From Gammaproteobacteria bacterium (lineage in GTDB: Bacteria > Pseudomonadota > Gammaproteobacteria > Arenicellales > Poriferihabitantaceae): a stretch of DNA of 64,000 bases. Where the stretch lies: contig VYFG01000017.1 in assembly GCA_009842505.1 (NCBI GenBank), positions 1-64,000 of the forward strand, read 5' to 3'. The notes beneath the pieces were generated by a model. The model did not search any database. It had not been told where the DNA came from and worked only from the letters and a program-made list of their open reading frames with translations. How positions within the stretch are numbered: the first letter of the stretch is position 1; each line of letters starts with the position of its first letter. This document shows positions 20,726 to 32,244 of this stretch, piece after piece. The position numbers were made by a program, and so were the translations under genes.

Positions 20726-20750
20726 AAACGCCGTCGGAACGACGGCGTTT
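20726..20750 (-). terminator. Intrinsic terminator between acpP and fabF
   Basis: 11-bp stem AAACGCCGTCG/CGACGGCGTTT, 3-nt loop, T-rich tail on the minus strand. Confidence 0.7.
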
Positions 20751-20901
20751 CATGCTCCTGAAGAAGCCCCATTCCGAGCATCCAAGAAATCGGTTACCGC
20801 AGGGCGGTCAGCAACCTCGGGAGCCCGGGATGCCGCATCCCGGACAGCATGAACCGGCTTCGCGGACAGGCCGCCATGAAAGGCAGGAAAAATCCTGAAC
20901 G

Positions 20902-21141
20902 TCAGACGCTGACGTTCTTCTCGATATAGTCGATGACATCCTTGACTTTCACGATGGTCTCTGCCTTGTCGTCGGGAATTTCGGTATCGAACTCCTCTTC
21001 CAGGGCCATGACAAGTTCCACGGTATCCAGCGAATCCGCACCCAGGTCATCAACGAAGGATGCGTCCATGGTGACCTGATCCTCGTTGACACCGAGCTGT
21101 TCTACAACGACTTTCGTTACACGCTCTACAATTGTGCTCAT
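20902..21141 (-). CDS. acpP: Acyl carrier protein
   Basis: [66 protein letters not shown] pantetheine site. Confidence 0.97.
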   Translation of the reverse strand: MSTIVERVTKVVVEQLGVNEDQVTMDASFVDDLGADSLDTVELVMALEEEFDTEIPDDKAETIVKVKDVIDYIEKNVSV

Positions 21142-21427
21142 TCGAATAATGTTCTCCAGTGAATGATATGTAAATAATCCGGGTGGGATTCTCGGCGGCA
21201 CCCCGGGCCGGGCCGCCGCATGATTTCCGCCTTCACAGAGTGCCCAGAAAGGCGGAATCAACTCAGCCCCGTTATCGATTTTTGGATGGACGGATATTAA
21301 ACAATCAATTTCATCAAGTCTATCGGCATGGGGGAAATTCGGCGCCGGTCCAAGCGTCAATCCAGGCGGGCCTTGCACCCCCATTGCCGGGTTTGCGGGA
21401 CCTTTGCCCACTTTCCCGGAAATCCGG

Positions 21428-22186
21428 TCAGGGCATGTACATCCCGCCGTTGACGTGAATGGTGGTGCCGGTGATGTAATCCGCCATGGGTGATGACAGG
21501 AAAACCACTGCCTGGGCGATGTCTTCCGGTAATCCGAGACGGCCCATGGGAACGCGCTCGAGAATGGCGGATTTCTGGTCTTCGCTCAACACGCCGGTCA
21601 TATCGGTGGCGATGAAGCCGGGTGCGATGACGTTGACCGTAATGCCGCGACCGGCCACTTCCTGGGCCAGGGACCTTGTGAAGCCCTGCAGGCCCGCCTT
21701 GGCGGCACCGTAATTTGCCTGGCCCGGGTTCCCGGTGGCACCCACCACGGATGCAATGCTGATGATGCGCCCGGCCCTGGCACGGACCATGCCCCGCAGG
21801 CAGGCCCTGCTCATACGGTAGGCGGACTTCAGATTGGTGTCCAGCACGGCGTCCCACTCCTCCTCCTTCATGCGCAGCATCAGGTTGTCGCGAGTGATGC
21901 CGGCATTGTTGACCAGTACGCCGGGCGCGCCGTATTCGTCGGTGACCGCCGTGACAGCGGCCTCCACGGAATCGTTGTCGGTGACGTCGAGCACGAGGCC
22001 CCGGCCCGTGATGCCCGCTTCGGCGAGTTCGGTGCTGATGGAACCGGCGCCGCCCTCCGTGGTCGAGGTGCCGATCACCGTTCCGCCCCTCTCGCCCAAT
22101 GCCAGTGCAATGGCCCGCCCGATTCCCCGGCTGGCGCCGGTGACCAGGCAAACCCGTTCCTGCAACATCCGATTCAGATCGCTCAT
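21428..22186 (-). CDS. fabG: 3-oxoacyl-ACP reductase
   Basis: SDR fold: [37 protein letters not shown]. Confidence 0.96.
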   Translation of the reverse strand: MSDLNRMLQERVCLVTGASRGIGRAIALALGERGGTVIGTSTTEGGAGSISTELAEAGITGRGLVLDVTDNDSVEAAVTAVTDEYGAPGVLVNNAGITRDNLMLRMKEEEWDAVLDTNLKSAYRMSRACLRGMVRARAGRIISIASVVGATGNPGQANYGAAKAGLQGFTRSLAQEVAGRGITVNVIAPGFIATDMTGVLSEDQKSAILERVPMGRLGLPEDIAQAVVFLSSPMADYITGTTIHVNGGMYMP

Positions 22187-22227
22187 ACGTACATCACCTC
22201 AGGTCAGCTCCGGGTCCCCCGCGCCGG

Positions 22228-23196
22228 TCACAGTGTCAGCAATGCGGAACCCCAGGTAAAGCCCCCGCCGAATCCTTCCATCAGAACGGTATCCCCTGTC
22301 CGGATCTTGCCGTTCCGGATGGATTCATCCAGCGCCAGCGGCACCGACGCGGCGGAGGTGTTGCCGTGGTGGTTCACCGTGACGATGACACGGTCCGCGG
22401 GGAATCCCGTGCGCTTGCCCACCGCATTGATGATCCGCACATTCGCCTGATGGGGTATCAGCCAGTCCACATCGTCCCGGCCGATGCCGTTGGCCTCCAG
22501 CGTCTCATCCACCAGTGCGCTCATGGCGGTCACCGCCCAGCGAAAAACGTCGTTGCCGGCCATGGTGGTGTAGGCCGTACCGCTTTTCACTGCCTCGTAG
22601 TTGCGCGAAACGCCTGTAGGGACGCACAGAAGGTCCTTGTAGGCGCCGTCACTGTGCAGGTGCGTGGAATGAATGCCCGGCCTGTCATCGTCCTGCAGAA
22701 CCACTGCTCCGCCACCGTCCCCGAACAGGATGCAGGTGCCGCGATCGGTCCAGTCGATGATCCGGGAAAAGGTCTCCGCCCCGACAACCAGCGCGCAACG
22801 CGCCCCCTGCGTTCGAATAAACCGGTTGGCTACGTCCAGGGCAAAAATGAAACCCGCGCATACGGCCTGCACATCGAAAGCCGGGCATCCCCGGATACCG
22901 AGCCGCTGCTGGAGCAGGCAGGCGGTGCTGGGAAATACCTGGTCCGGCGTGGTGGTGGCGACCACGATCAGGTCGACCTGCCCGGGAGAAACGCCCGCGA
23001 CGTGCAGCGCCTCCCGGGAGGCCTTTTCCGCCAGGTCACAGGTGAACTCGTCATCCGCGGCAATCCGGCGCTCGGAAATTCCGGTACGTGCCATGATCCA
23101 TTCGTGGCTGGTATCCACCATGGATTCCAGGTCGTGATTGGTCAGCACTTTGTCCGGCAGGTAGCTTCCGCTGCCGGTCAGGCGGGCATATTTCAT
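22228..23196 (-). CDS. fabH: Beta-ketoacyl-ACP synthase III
   Basis: YARLTGSGSYLPDKVLTNHDLESMVDTSHEWIMARTGISERRIA; DWLIPHQANVRI. Confidence 0.97.
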   Translation of the reverse strand: MKYARLTGSGSYLPDKVLTNHDLESMVDTSHEWIMARTGISERRIAADDEFTCDLAEKASREALHVAGVSPGQVDLIVVATTTPDQVFPSTACLLQQRLGIRGCPAFDVQAVCAGFIFALDVANRFIRTQGARCALVVGAETFSRIIDWTDRGTCILFGDGGGAVVLQDDDRPGIHSTHLHSDGAYKDLLCVPTGVSRNYEAVKSGTAYTTMAGNDVFRWAVTAMSALVDETLEANGIGRDDVDWLIPHQANVRIINAVGKRTGFPADRVIVTVNHHGNTSAASVPLALDESIRNGKIRTGDTVLMEGFGGGFTWGSALLTL

Positions 23197-23210
23197 CGCA
23201 CAAGATTATC

Positions 23211-24206
23211 CTAATCCCGTGCCCCTGTCAGTGATTCGGCGATCTGCGTCACCAGATCCTTGCGTACTTCCTCCACCGCCACTTCGATTGCGTGGCGGAA
23301 TCCCACGCGATCGGTGCTGCCGTGGGACTTCACCACGGTACCGCGCAGGCCCACAAGGCTGGCCCCGTTATAGTGCCGGTGATCGAGCCGGGTTTTCACC
23401 CGGTCCAGCACCGGGCGTGCGGCAAACGCCGCGGCCTTGCTTGAAATGTTTTGGCTGAATTCCTCCCTGAGCGTGCCCATGATCATCTGCGCCACACCCT
23501 CGCTGGCTTTGAGTGCAATGTTCCCCGTGAATCCGTCGCAGACGACGAGGTCGGTGCTGCCCATGTAGATCTCGTCCGGTTCGACGAAACCACGATAATT
23601 CAGGGGGCCGTCCCGGAACAGTTCTGCCGCAGCCTTCAGGATTTCGCTGCCCTTGACCTCTTCCACGCCGATGTTGAGCAGGCCCACTGAGGGATTCTCG
23701 GGGCCGCCCAGGCAGCGGATGAGCAGGCTGCCCATGAGTCCGAACTGGTAGAGGATCTCGGGTGGACAGTCTATGTTCGCCCCAAGGTCCAGCATGTGGG
23801 TGTGGCCATGAAGCTTGGGCAGCGCGGTACAGATCGCTGGACGCTCGATGCCGGGGATGGTCTTCAGCACGAACCGTGCGGTGGCCATCAGCGCGCCGGT
23901 GTTGCCGGAACTGACGCAGGCATTCGCCCTGCCTTCACTGACGAGATTGATCGCAACCCGCATGGAGGAATCCTTTTTCTTCCGCAGGGCATTGGCCGGC
24001 GTGTCATCCATTCCGACCACCTCGCTGGCGGGATGCACCGTGATCCTGGTGCCGGGATTCCGCCCGAGCCGGGACCTCAATTTATCCGGATTCCCCACCA
24101 GGATCACCTCCAGGTCAGGGATATCCCGGACCGCCTCTGCACATGCCGGAACCGTGGCATCCATGCCGAGATCCCCGCCCATGGCATCAACGGACAGGGT
24201 GATCAT
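23211..24206 (-). CDS. plsX: Phosphate acyltransferase PlsX
   Basis: MITLSVDAMGGDLGMDATVPA; LDLGANIDCPPEILYQF; GLLNIGVEEVKG. Confidence 0.97.
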   Translation of the reverse strand: MITLSVDAMGGDLGMDATVPACAEAVRDIPDLEVILVGNPDKLRSRLGRNPGTRITVHPASEVVGMDDTPANALRKKKDSSMRVAINLVSEGRANACVSSGNTGALMATARFVLKTIPGIERPAICTALPKLHGHTHMLDLGANIDCPPEILYQFGLMGSLLIRCLGGPENPSVGLLNIGVEEVKGSEILKAAAELFRDGPLNYRGFVEPDEIYMGSTDLVVCDGFTGNIALKASEGVAQMIMGTLREEFSQNISSKAAAFAARPVLDRVKTRLDHRHYNGASLVGLRGTVVKSHGSTDRVGFRHAIEVAVEEVRKDLVTQIAESLTGARD

Positions 24207-24260
24207 GGCTGATGACTGCTGTGCAATCGGCCGCCCCGGGCGGGCGGACGAATGCGGGGA

Positions 24261-24443
24261 TCAGTCGTCGGTTCGGGTTTCGACCACCTTGCGTCCGCGG
24301 TAGTAACCATCAGGTGTGACATGGTGGCGACGATGAATCTCGCCGGTCATTCCGTCAACGGACAGGGTCGGTGCCGACAGGCTGTGGTGGGAACGTCGCA
24401 TGCCGCGCTTCGACGGGGTTTTTCTGTTTTGCTGTACAGCCAT
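24261..24443 (-). CDS. rpmF: 50S ribosomal protein L32
   Basis: [30 protein letters not shown]. Confidence 0.97.
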   Translation of the reverse strand: MAVQQNRKTPSKRGMRRSHHSLSAPTLSVDGMTGEIHRRHHVTPDGYYRGRKVVETRTDD

Positions 24444-24741
24444 GGGTGCCTCATATACTGGACGATGGAAAAAAACCTGGTCAAATGCAACCGACGACGA
24501 TTACTGTCGGCCGGGACACGGCGCCGACCAGGGTCATGCTGAAGGGCGCGGGATTATAGTCCCTTTGGCAAGTCCGGGTCAAAAGTAGAGAGCCCGGGGC
24601 CAGTCTGCAGGTGGCGGCCCGGCCGGACCGCGAATCTGCAGGCAGGTTTATCTATCCCGGCATAGAGAAATTTTTGCCCCGATCAATGACACCAATCGCC
24701 GGTCAGGATAAAATTCCCGCCCCTTTTTTCCTTTTCACTCT

Positions 24742-25800
24742 GTGAATACCGTCCGAACAGACGACCTGCGCATTGCGGATGTCTCTCCCATCGTCAATCC
24801 GCACATGCTTTTCGAGCAACTCCCCGCTACCGGGGAGGCTGCCGCCACAACCTTGACTGCCCGGTCCGAAATCGAACGGATCCTGGATGGCGAGGATGAC
24901 CGGATCCTGGTCGTGGTCGGACCCTGTTCCATACACGACCCGGCCGCGGCCCTGGACTATGCCGAGCGGCTGCTCACCCAGAAAAGGCGCCTGGCCGGAG
25001 AACTGCTCCTGGTGATGCGGGTGTACTTCGAGAAGCCGCGTACCACCGTGGGATGGAAGGGGCTGATTAATGATCCCGACCTTGACGAATCCTTCGACAT
25101 CAACAAGGGGCTGCATCTGGCCCGCAGGCTGCTGCTTGATCTCAATGAGATGGGCGTGCCGGCCGGTACCGAATACCTGGATCTCATCACCCCCCAGTAT
25201 CTCGCCGACCTCATTTCCTGGGGAGCAATCGGTGCCCGGACAACGGAAAGCCAGGTGCACCGGGAGATGACCTCCGGTCTTTCCTGCCCGGTGGGGCTCA
25301 AGAACGGCACCAACGGGAATCTGGTCATCGCGGTGGACGCCATCCGGGCCGCCGCTCGGCCCCACCGTTTCCTCACCCTGACCAAATACGGCCAGTCCTC
25401 CATCTACACGACCACCGGCAACCCCTACTGCCATATCATCCTTCGCGGCGGCCGAACACCCAATTACGATGCCGGGCATGTCCAGGAAGCGTGCGAGAAG
25501 CTCGCCCGGGCCGGCCTCGCGCCCCAGGTCATGATCGACTTCAGCCACGCTAACAGCCGGAAGATTCCCGAAAACCAGATCGGCGTCTGCGATGACGTCT
25601 GTGCCCAGGTCTCGGACGGAGAGAATCGCATCATGGGTGTCATGATCGAGAGCAACCTGGTGGCCGGGCGGCAGGACGTGGTCGACGGCAAGGCCGAGAC
25701 CTACGGCCAGAGCATCACCGACGCATGCATCTCCTTCGACGACACGGTTCCGGTGCTCGAGAAACTGGCCGCAGCCGTATCGGCACGCAGAAAGGCCTGA
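24742..25800 (+). CDS. 3-deoxy-7-phosphoheptulonate synthase, class I (AroF/G/H type)
   Basis: VVGPCSIHDPAAALDYAERL; MRVYFEKPRTTVGWKGLINDPDL; GTG start. Confidence 0.95.
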   Translation: MNTVRTDDLRIADVSPIVNPHMLFEQLPATGEAAATTLTARSEIERILDGEDDRILVVVGPCSIHDPAAALDYAERLLTQKRRLAGELLLVMRVYFEKPRTTVGWKGLINDPDLDESFDINKGLHLARRLLLDLNEMGVPAGTEYLDLITPQYLADLISWGAIGARTTESQVHREMTSGLSCPVGLKNGTNGNLVIAVDAIRAAARPHRFLTLTKYGQSSIYTTTGNPYCHIILRGGRTPNYDAGHVQEACEKLARAGLAPQVMIDFSHANSRKIPENQIGVCDDVCAQVSDGENRIMGVMIESNLVAGRQDVVDGKAETYGQSITDACISFDDTVPVLEKLAAAVSARRKA

Positions 25801-25844
25801 ACCGCCCGCAGAATTCCCTCATCCATTCGAGGACGGACCAGCAC

Positions 25845-27032
25845 ATGATCAATCCCCATGGTTCCGCAACCCTGATGCCGCTGTTCGTCGGCGATCCCGC
25901 GGAAAACCGTCGCCTTGCGATTGCCGCGGAATCCATGCCTTCGGTGGTCATGAGTTCCTCGGGGGCTGCCAATGCGGTCATGCTGGGCGGTGGTTACTTC
26001 ACTCCGTTGACCGGTTACATGAACCGTGACGACGCACTCGGCGTGGCGCAAGACATGCGGACCCGGGACGGCACGTTCTGGCCCTCGCCGGTACTTTGCC
26101 TGGTTGACGGTGCGGATCATCTCAGCCCGGGATGCGAGGTGGCCCTGCGGGACCCCAACGTGGACGGCCGGCCGGTGATCGCGGTACTGAACCTCGAGGC
26201 GGTGGACAGGCTGACCGACGAAGACGTGGATTTCATCTGTGAAAGGGTCTACCGTACCACCGACCGGGAACACCCCGGGGTGGCCGAATTCGTCGCCCAG
26301 GGCCGGGCACTGCTGTCCGGGCCCGTCCGCGTGCTGAATTTCAGCTATTTTGAAACCGAGTTCGCCGACACGTTCCGTACCGCCGTGCAGATCCGGGAGG
26401 AGATCGGACGGCGCGGATGGAACCGCGTGGTGGCGTTCCAGACGCGCAACCCCATGCATCTCGCCCACGAGGAGCTCTGCCGCATCGCCATGGAACGCCT
26501 GGAGGCCGACGGCTGCGTCATCCATATGCTGCTCGGCAAGCTCAAGCCCGGCGACATCCCTGCGGATGTGCGCGACGCGGCCATCCGCAGGATGGCGGAA
26601 CTGTATTTTCCGCCCAACAGCGTGATGATCACGGGCTACGGCTTCGACATGCTCTACGCGGGACCGAGGGAAGCTGTACTGCACGCCATCTTCCGCCAGA
26701 ACATGGGGGCAACCCATTTCATCATCGGCCGGGATCACGCCGGCGTTGGCGATTATTACGGCGCCTTCGACGCCCAGACCATCTTCGACGAAGAAGTCCC
26801 CGAAGACGCCCTGGACATCGAGATCTTCCGTGCCGACCATACCGCCTGGTCAAAAAAGCTCGACAGGGTCGTGATGATGCGCGAGGCCCCGGATCATACC
26901 AGGGACGATTTCATCCTCCTTTCAGGAACCAAGGTACGTGAAATGCTCGGCAACGGGATCGCCCCGCCGCCGGAGTTTTCACGCCCCGAAGTAGCGAAAA
27001 TCCTGATCGACTACTACCAGTCCCTGCAGTAG
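25845..27032 (+). CDS. sat: Sulfate adenylyltransferase (single-domain Sat)
   Basis: VAFQTRNPMHLAHEELCRIA; ATHFIIGRDHAGVGDYYG; ATG at 25845. Confidence 0.93.
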   Translation: MINPHGSATLMPLFVGDPAENRRLAIAAESMPSVVMSSSGAANAVMLGGGYFTPLTGYMNRDDALGVAQDMRTRDGTFWPSPVLCLVDGADHLSPGCEVALRDPNVDGRPVIAVLNLEAVDRLTDEDVDFICERVYRTTDREHPGVAEFVAQGRALLSGPVRVLNFSYFETEFADTFRTAVQIREEIGRRGWNRVVAFQTRNPMHLAHEELCRIAMERLEADGCVIHMLLGKLKPGDIPADVRDAAIRRMAELYFPPNSVMITGYGFDMLYAGPREAVLHAIFRQNMGATHFIIGRDHAGVGDYYGAFDAQTIFDEEVPEDALDIEIFRADHTAWSKKLDRVVMMREAPDHTRDDFILLSGTKVREMLGNGIAPPPEFSRPEVAKILIDYYQSLQ

Positions 27033-27086
27033 GCCCGCCGGGCTGCGCCCGGCAGGTTCCGGGAACCGCAAACGGTGGGGAAATGA

Positions 27087-28226
<1,140 letters not shown>

Positions 28227-28250
28227 CCCACGGCGGGGCCCACTGCACGA

Positions 28251-28835
28251 ATGGCCGGCGGCAACGACAGCGGGGACGACGGCGACCTGTTTCGGCAAGC
28301 CATGAAAAGCCTGGGCGTGTCCAGGATCCACTACCCCCCGACCGGGGCGGATGGCAAGCCGGCAGCCGCCCGTCAGGTGCGGCCCCGGGGGACAGGGCCC
28401 CCTGCGTCCCGGACAGGGAGGACCGCGGCACCGGTGGCGGTGGATCGGACCGACATGGACCAGGCGGTCCTGTTTGTGCGCGCAGGCATCGCTCCTGCGA
28501 GGGTCAAGCAGCTGCGACGGGGCAGGCTTGCGATTGAAGAGTCATTGGACCTGCACGGCCTGCGCGGCGCCGAAGCGGAGCCCGCCCTAGAACGCTTCAT
28601 CAACGAATGCCTGGAGGCGGACCTTCGGACCGTGCTGCTGATTCACGGCAAGGGGCGAGGGTCAGAGGTCAGGGGCGGCGTACTCAAACCCCTGGCCGTG
28701 AACTGGCTGAAACAACAGCCGGACATCCTGGCCTTTTGCGAGGCACAGCCGCACGATGGCGGCGGCGGGGCGCTTTACGTCCTGCTGGGGTCCCGGCCGG
28801 ACAACCGTCCGGAATCCGTCTCCGCATGGAAGTAG
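28251..28835 (+). CDS. Smr-domain protein
   Basis: LDLHGLRGAEAEPALERFINEC...VLLIHGKGRGSE. Confidence 0.88.
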   Translation: MAGGNDSGDDGDLFRQAMKSLGVSRIHYPPTGADGKPAAARQVRPRGTGPPASRTGRTAAPVAVDRTDMDQAVLFVRAGIAPARVKQLRRGRLAIEESLDLHGLRGAEAEPALERFINECLEADLRTVLLIHGKGRGSEVRGGVLKPLAVNWLKQQPDILAFCEAQPHDGGGGALYVLLGSRPDNRPESVSAWK

Positions 28836-28898
28836 GCGGCCTGGAACACCTGCCGGGCATGATCCCAAACGGAACCACGCCTCACCACACCACCGGGA

Positions 28899-29213
28899 TT
28901 ACAGCGACAGTATCCAGTCCACCAACGTTTTCGCGTCAGCATCGTTGACCAGGGGGTTCGGCGGCATCGGTATCTGGCCCCAGACTCCCACGCCGCCGGC
29001 CTTCACCTTCTCGACCAGGGTATCGGCTGCAGTTGCGTCATCCTTGTACTTGGCGGCGATTTCCTGGAGCGATGGACCGACCAACCTGGTGTCCATCTTG
29101 TGACAGGCGAGGCAGTTGCTGTTGCGCGCAAGTTCTTCGCTGGCGCCCGAGACAGCAGGGGCAGCCAACAAGGATACGACCAGTATGGCCGGTGCGAGCT
29201 GTTTCAGTTTCAT
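28899..29213 (-). CDS. Exported class I cytochrome c (c-551/552-like)
   Basis: Signal peptide; CLACH haem-binding motif; PMPPNP Met-ligand loop. Confidence 0.88.
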   Translation of the reverse strand: MKLKQLAPAILVVSLLAAPAVSGASEELARNSNCLACHKMDTRLVGPSLQEIAAKYKDDATAADTLVEKVKAGGVGVWGQIPMPPNPLVNDADAKTLVDWILSL

Positions 29214-29372
29214 GGTTAATCTCCTGGAATGGAAAGTTGAGCTTGAGAAAATTCCGAATCTATCAGGCCGCGATGCGTACGGGGCGACGGTACCATCGGA
29301 GTGATTGTCACTTCAGGATATCGAATATTGCGCACCGAACAGGCCGATTGGCAATCGTCTGCAAGTGATATC

Positions 29373-30659
29373 CTACAGGTCGTACGCCCGCTCCTCATGG
29401 GATACCAGGTCTAGCCCCATGGACTCGTCATCCTCATCGACCCGCAGCCGCGTAACCAGGTTGACCAGTTTCAGGATCACCCAGGTGGCAACGGCAGTCC
29501 AAAGGACAGTGGCAACGACACCGACCAGCTGAACCCAGACCTGGGAGCCGATGGATTCGATCCCGTCGGCAAAGCCCTGGCCGCTGAAAATTCCAAGGCC
29601 CGTGGAAGCAAACACGCCGACCAGCAGCGTCCCGAGGACACCACCCACACCATGGACCGGAAAGACATCCAGGGAATCGTCCACTTTCAGGCGGTTTTTC
29701 AGATACGTCGTTGCGATGGAACAGAACAGACCGGCCAGGATGCCGATCACCAGCGCGCCGGCTGGACCGACAAAGCCCGAGGCCGGCGTAATGGTTCCGA
29801 GTCCGGCGACCATGCCGGTCGCGGCGCCCAGGGCGGTGGGCTTTCCGTACCTGACCCATTCGAAGCACATCCAGGTCATGGCCCCCGCTGCGGCGGAGAT
29901 ATGGGTCACCAGCATCGCCATGGCGCCATCACCGTTCGCCGCCAGCGCGCTGCCCCCGTTGAAGCCGAACCAGCCCACCCAGAGCATGCCCGCACCTGCC
30001 ACGGTAAGCGTCATGTTGTGGGGCGGCATGGGAACCCGGGAGAAGCCGGTCCGCGGCCCGATGACAAGGGCCGATACCAGCGCCGCCACCCCGGCCGTGA
30101 TGTGCACCACGGTGCCCCCGGCGAAGTCGAGCAACCCCATGGCGCCCAGCCAGCCGCCGCCCCAGACCCAGTGGGTGATCGGGACGTAGACGATCAACAA
30201 CCACAATACGGTGAACAGCAGCACGGCGGAGAACCGGATACGTTCGGCAAAGCCGCCCACCACCAGCGCCGGGGTGATGATGGCGAACGTCATCTGGAAG
30301 AGCGCGAACAGCGATTCCGGGATGGTTCCGGAAACCGTGTCCTCCCCGATTCCGGCGAAGAACACGTGGGAAAGATCGCCGATCCAGGCATTGCCCTCGC
30401 CAAACGCCAGGGAATAGCCGCAGACAAGCCAGACAATGGTGGCGACACCGGCAACGCTGAAGCACTGCATCAGCACCGACAGCACGTTGCGGGCACGGAC
30501 AAGCCCGCCGTAGAAAAGCGACAGACCGGGCAGGGTCATAAACAGCACCAGTGCGGTGGATGTCATGATCCAGGCGGTGTCCCCGGAATCGATCTGGTCA
30601 GCCCGGACGGACTCGGATACCAGTAGCATCAACCAGAAAATCGCGGAAATTCTTTTCAT
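29373..30659 (-). CDS. amtB: Ammonium transporter (Amt family)
   Basis: DTAWIMTSTALVLFMTLPGLSLFYGGLVRARNVLSVLMQ; DFAGGTVVHITAG. Confidence 0.96.
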   Translation of the reverse strand: MKRISAIFWLMLLVSESVRADQIDSGDTAWIMTSTALVLFMTLPGLSLFYGGLVRARNVLSVLMQCFSVAGVATIVWLVCGYSLAFGEGNAWIGDLSHVFFAGIGEDTVSGTIPESLFALFQMTFAIITPALVVGGFAERIRFSAVLLFTVLWLLIVYVPITHWVWGGGWLGAMGLLDFAGGTVVHITAGVAALVSALVIGPRTGFSRVPMPPHNMTLTVAGAGMLWVGWFGFNGGSALAANGDGAMAMLVTHISAAAGAMTWMCFEWVRYGKPTALGAATGMVAGLGTITPASGFVGPAGALVIGILAGLFCSIATTYLKNRLKVDDSLDVFPVHGVGGVLGTLLVGVFASTGLGIFSGQGFADGIESIGSQVWVQLVGVVATVLWTAVATWVILKLVNLVTRLRVDEDDESMGLDLVSHEERAYDL

Positions 30660-30801
30660 TCGTAACCCTATCGGAGCAATCAGTCAGCGTGCCCCAGAGA
30701 GCCCATGGCCGCCGCCGGCGCAATCAAGCGCCGGAGTATAAACCGGCCCATTCACCCGCTCCATCCCACTTAGGTCAAGCCGGACATGCCAAACGGGGTA
30801 T

Positions 30802-32244
30802 TCACCCTGCCCTTGCCGGTACCGGCGTGAAGTCGTAGTCGTCGAGCCGGAGGATCGCCTCGACGCCGCCGAATTTCCTGATGAGCGCCGCCTGGTCATC
30901 AAATGCCCGCCGGCTCTCCCTGACCGGGTCCACCAGTAACCGGAGCCGGCGCCCACAATCTGCCAGCACATCCGCATAAGCGGCGTCCTGGGCCAGGTCC
31001 ACCAGTTCCGAGGGATCGTCCTCCATGTTATACAACTCCGGCGGATAGCCGGGATACTCGTTGTATTTCCATTTCGGTGTGCGCAGCATGAACATGCCCG
31101 TGGGTGAACCACCGTCATGGTATTCACTCAAGACCGAGCGGTCGGCATGGCGGCCTGCCGCCAGGTCCTGCAGGGGCAGGCCGGAGGTGCCGGCGCCGTC
31201 CGCCGGAATGCCGAGAGCCGTCAGAACAGTGGGAAAAATGTCCACCAGGGAAGCCGGCGTCGAGACCGTTTCCCCTTCAGGCACACCCGGTCCCGCGAGG
31301 ATCAGGGGAATGCCCGCCGACTCGTCGTACAGGGTCATTTTCGTCCACAGGCCGCGGTCTCCGTTGTGGTCACCGTGGTCGCTGGCATAGATCACCAGCG
31401 TATCGTCCGCCCGTCCGCTCTCCTCCAGTGCCGTCAGCACCTGCCCGACCTGGTGGTCCAGGAAACTGCAGAGCCCGTAGTAGGACGCCCGGGCCACCTG
31501 CCGGGTCTGATCGGTGAACCAGCGGTCGTAGTCGAAATTGCGCGCGAGTGCCCGGGTCACGGGATGCCGGCTTCGCTCATGCTCTCCGGTAAAACGGGCA
31601 TGATCCATCCGTTCCAGGGGGTAGAGGCGGTAGAAGAGTTCCGGACAGCGCAGGGGATAGTGCGGCCTCAGCCAGGAAACGAACAGGGTCCACGGCCTAT
31701 CCGTGCCGGCTGTGGCCGGGTCGCGGAGCCACTCGCATGCCGCCCGGGTGACCCCGGTGTCGTAGTCGGTATAACTGCTCGGCCCTGGCCCGATGTCGCT
31801 GGCGTAGCTGGAACAGTCCAGCACTGCCTCGTGATCCCTGAGCAGGCCCTTGATCCAGCCCACGCCGTCACGAATGTAGAGCGGGAGGATCTCGCGATCG
31901 AAGCCGTTGTTCGTATCCGACCCCCGGTAGTGCAGCTTGCCGATGGACTCCACCCGGAAGCCATGGTCCTGCAGCACATGACCCCATCCCCTGGGTTCGC
32001 CGTGGTAGGCCTGGGCGTTATCCCAGCAGCGGGTTGCATGCACATACCTGCCCGTTGCCAGTGACGCCCGGGCGGGAACGCAGATCGGCGACGGGGTATA
32101 GGCCCTGGTGAACCGGGTGCCCCTGCCGGCCAATCCGTCCAGGTTGTCCGTCCGGACCAGCGGGTGCCCGGCACAGCCGAGGGCATCCCGGCGGTGTTCG
32201 TCGCTGAACAGGATGAGTACGTTACGCGGGCGCATCCGTGGCAA
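30802..32244 (-). CDS. Formylglycine-dependent sulfatase (choline-sulfatase/arylsulfatase-like)
   Basis: CVPARASLATGRY matches C-X-P-X-R; LFSDEHRRDALGCAGHP; YASDHGDHNGDRGLWTKMTLYDESAGIPLIL. Confidence 0.9.
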   Translation of the reverse strand: MPRMRPRNVLILFSDEHRRDALGCAGHPLVRTDNLDGLAGRGTRFTRAYTPSPICVPARASLATGRYVHATRCWDNAQAYHGEPRGWGHVLQDHGFRVESIGKLHYRGSDTNNGFDREILPLYIRDGVGWIKGLLRDHEAVLDCSSYASDIGPGPSSYTDYDTGVTRAACEWLRDPATAGTDRPWTLFVSWLRPHYPLRCPELFYRLYPLERMDHARFTGEHERSRHPVTRALARNFDYDRWFTDQTRQVARASYYGLCSFLDHQVGQVLTALEESGRADDTLVIYASDHGDHNGDRGLWTKMTLYDESAGIPLILAGPGVPEGETVSTPASLVDIFPTVLTALGIPADGAGTSGLPLQDLAAGRHADRSVLSEYHDGGSPTGMFMLRTPKWKYNEYPGYPPELYNMEDDPSELVDLAQDAAYADVLADCGRRLRLLVDPVRESRRAFDDQAALIRKFGGVEAILRLDDYDFTPVPARAG

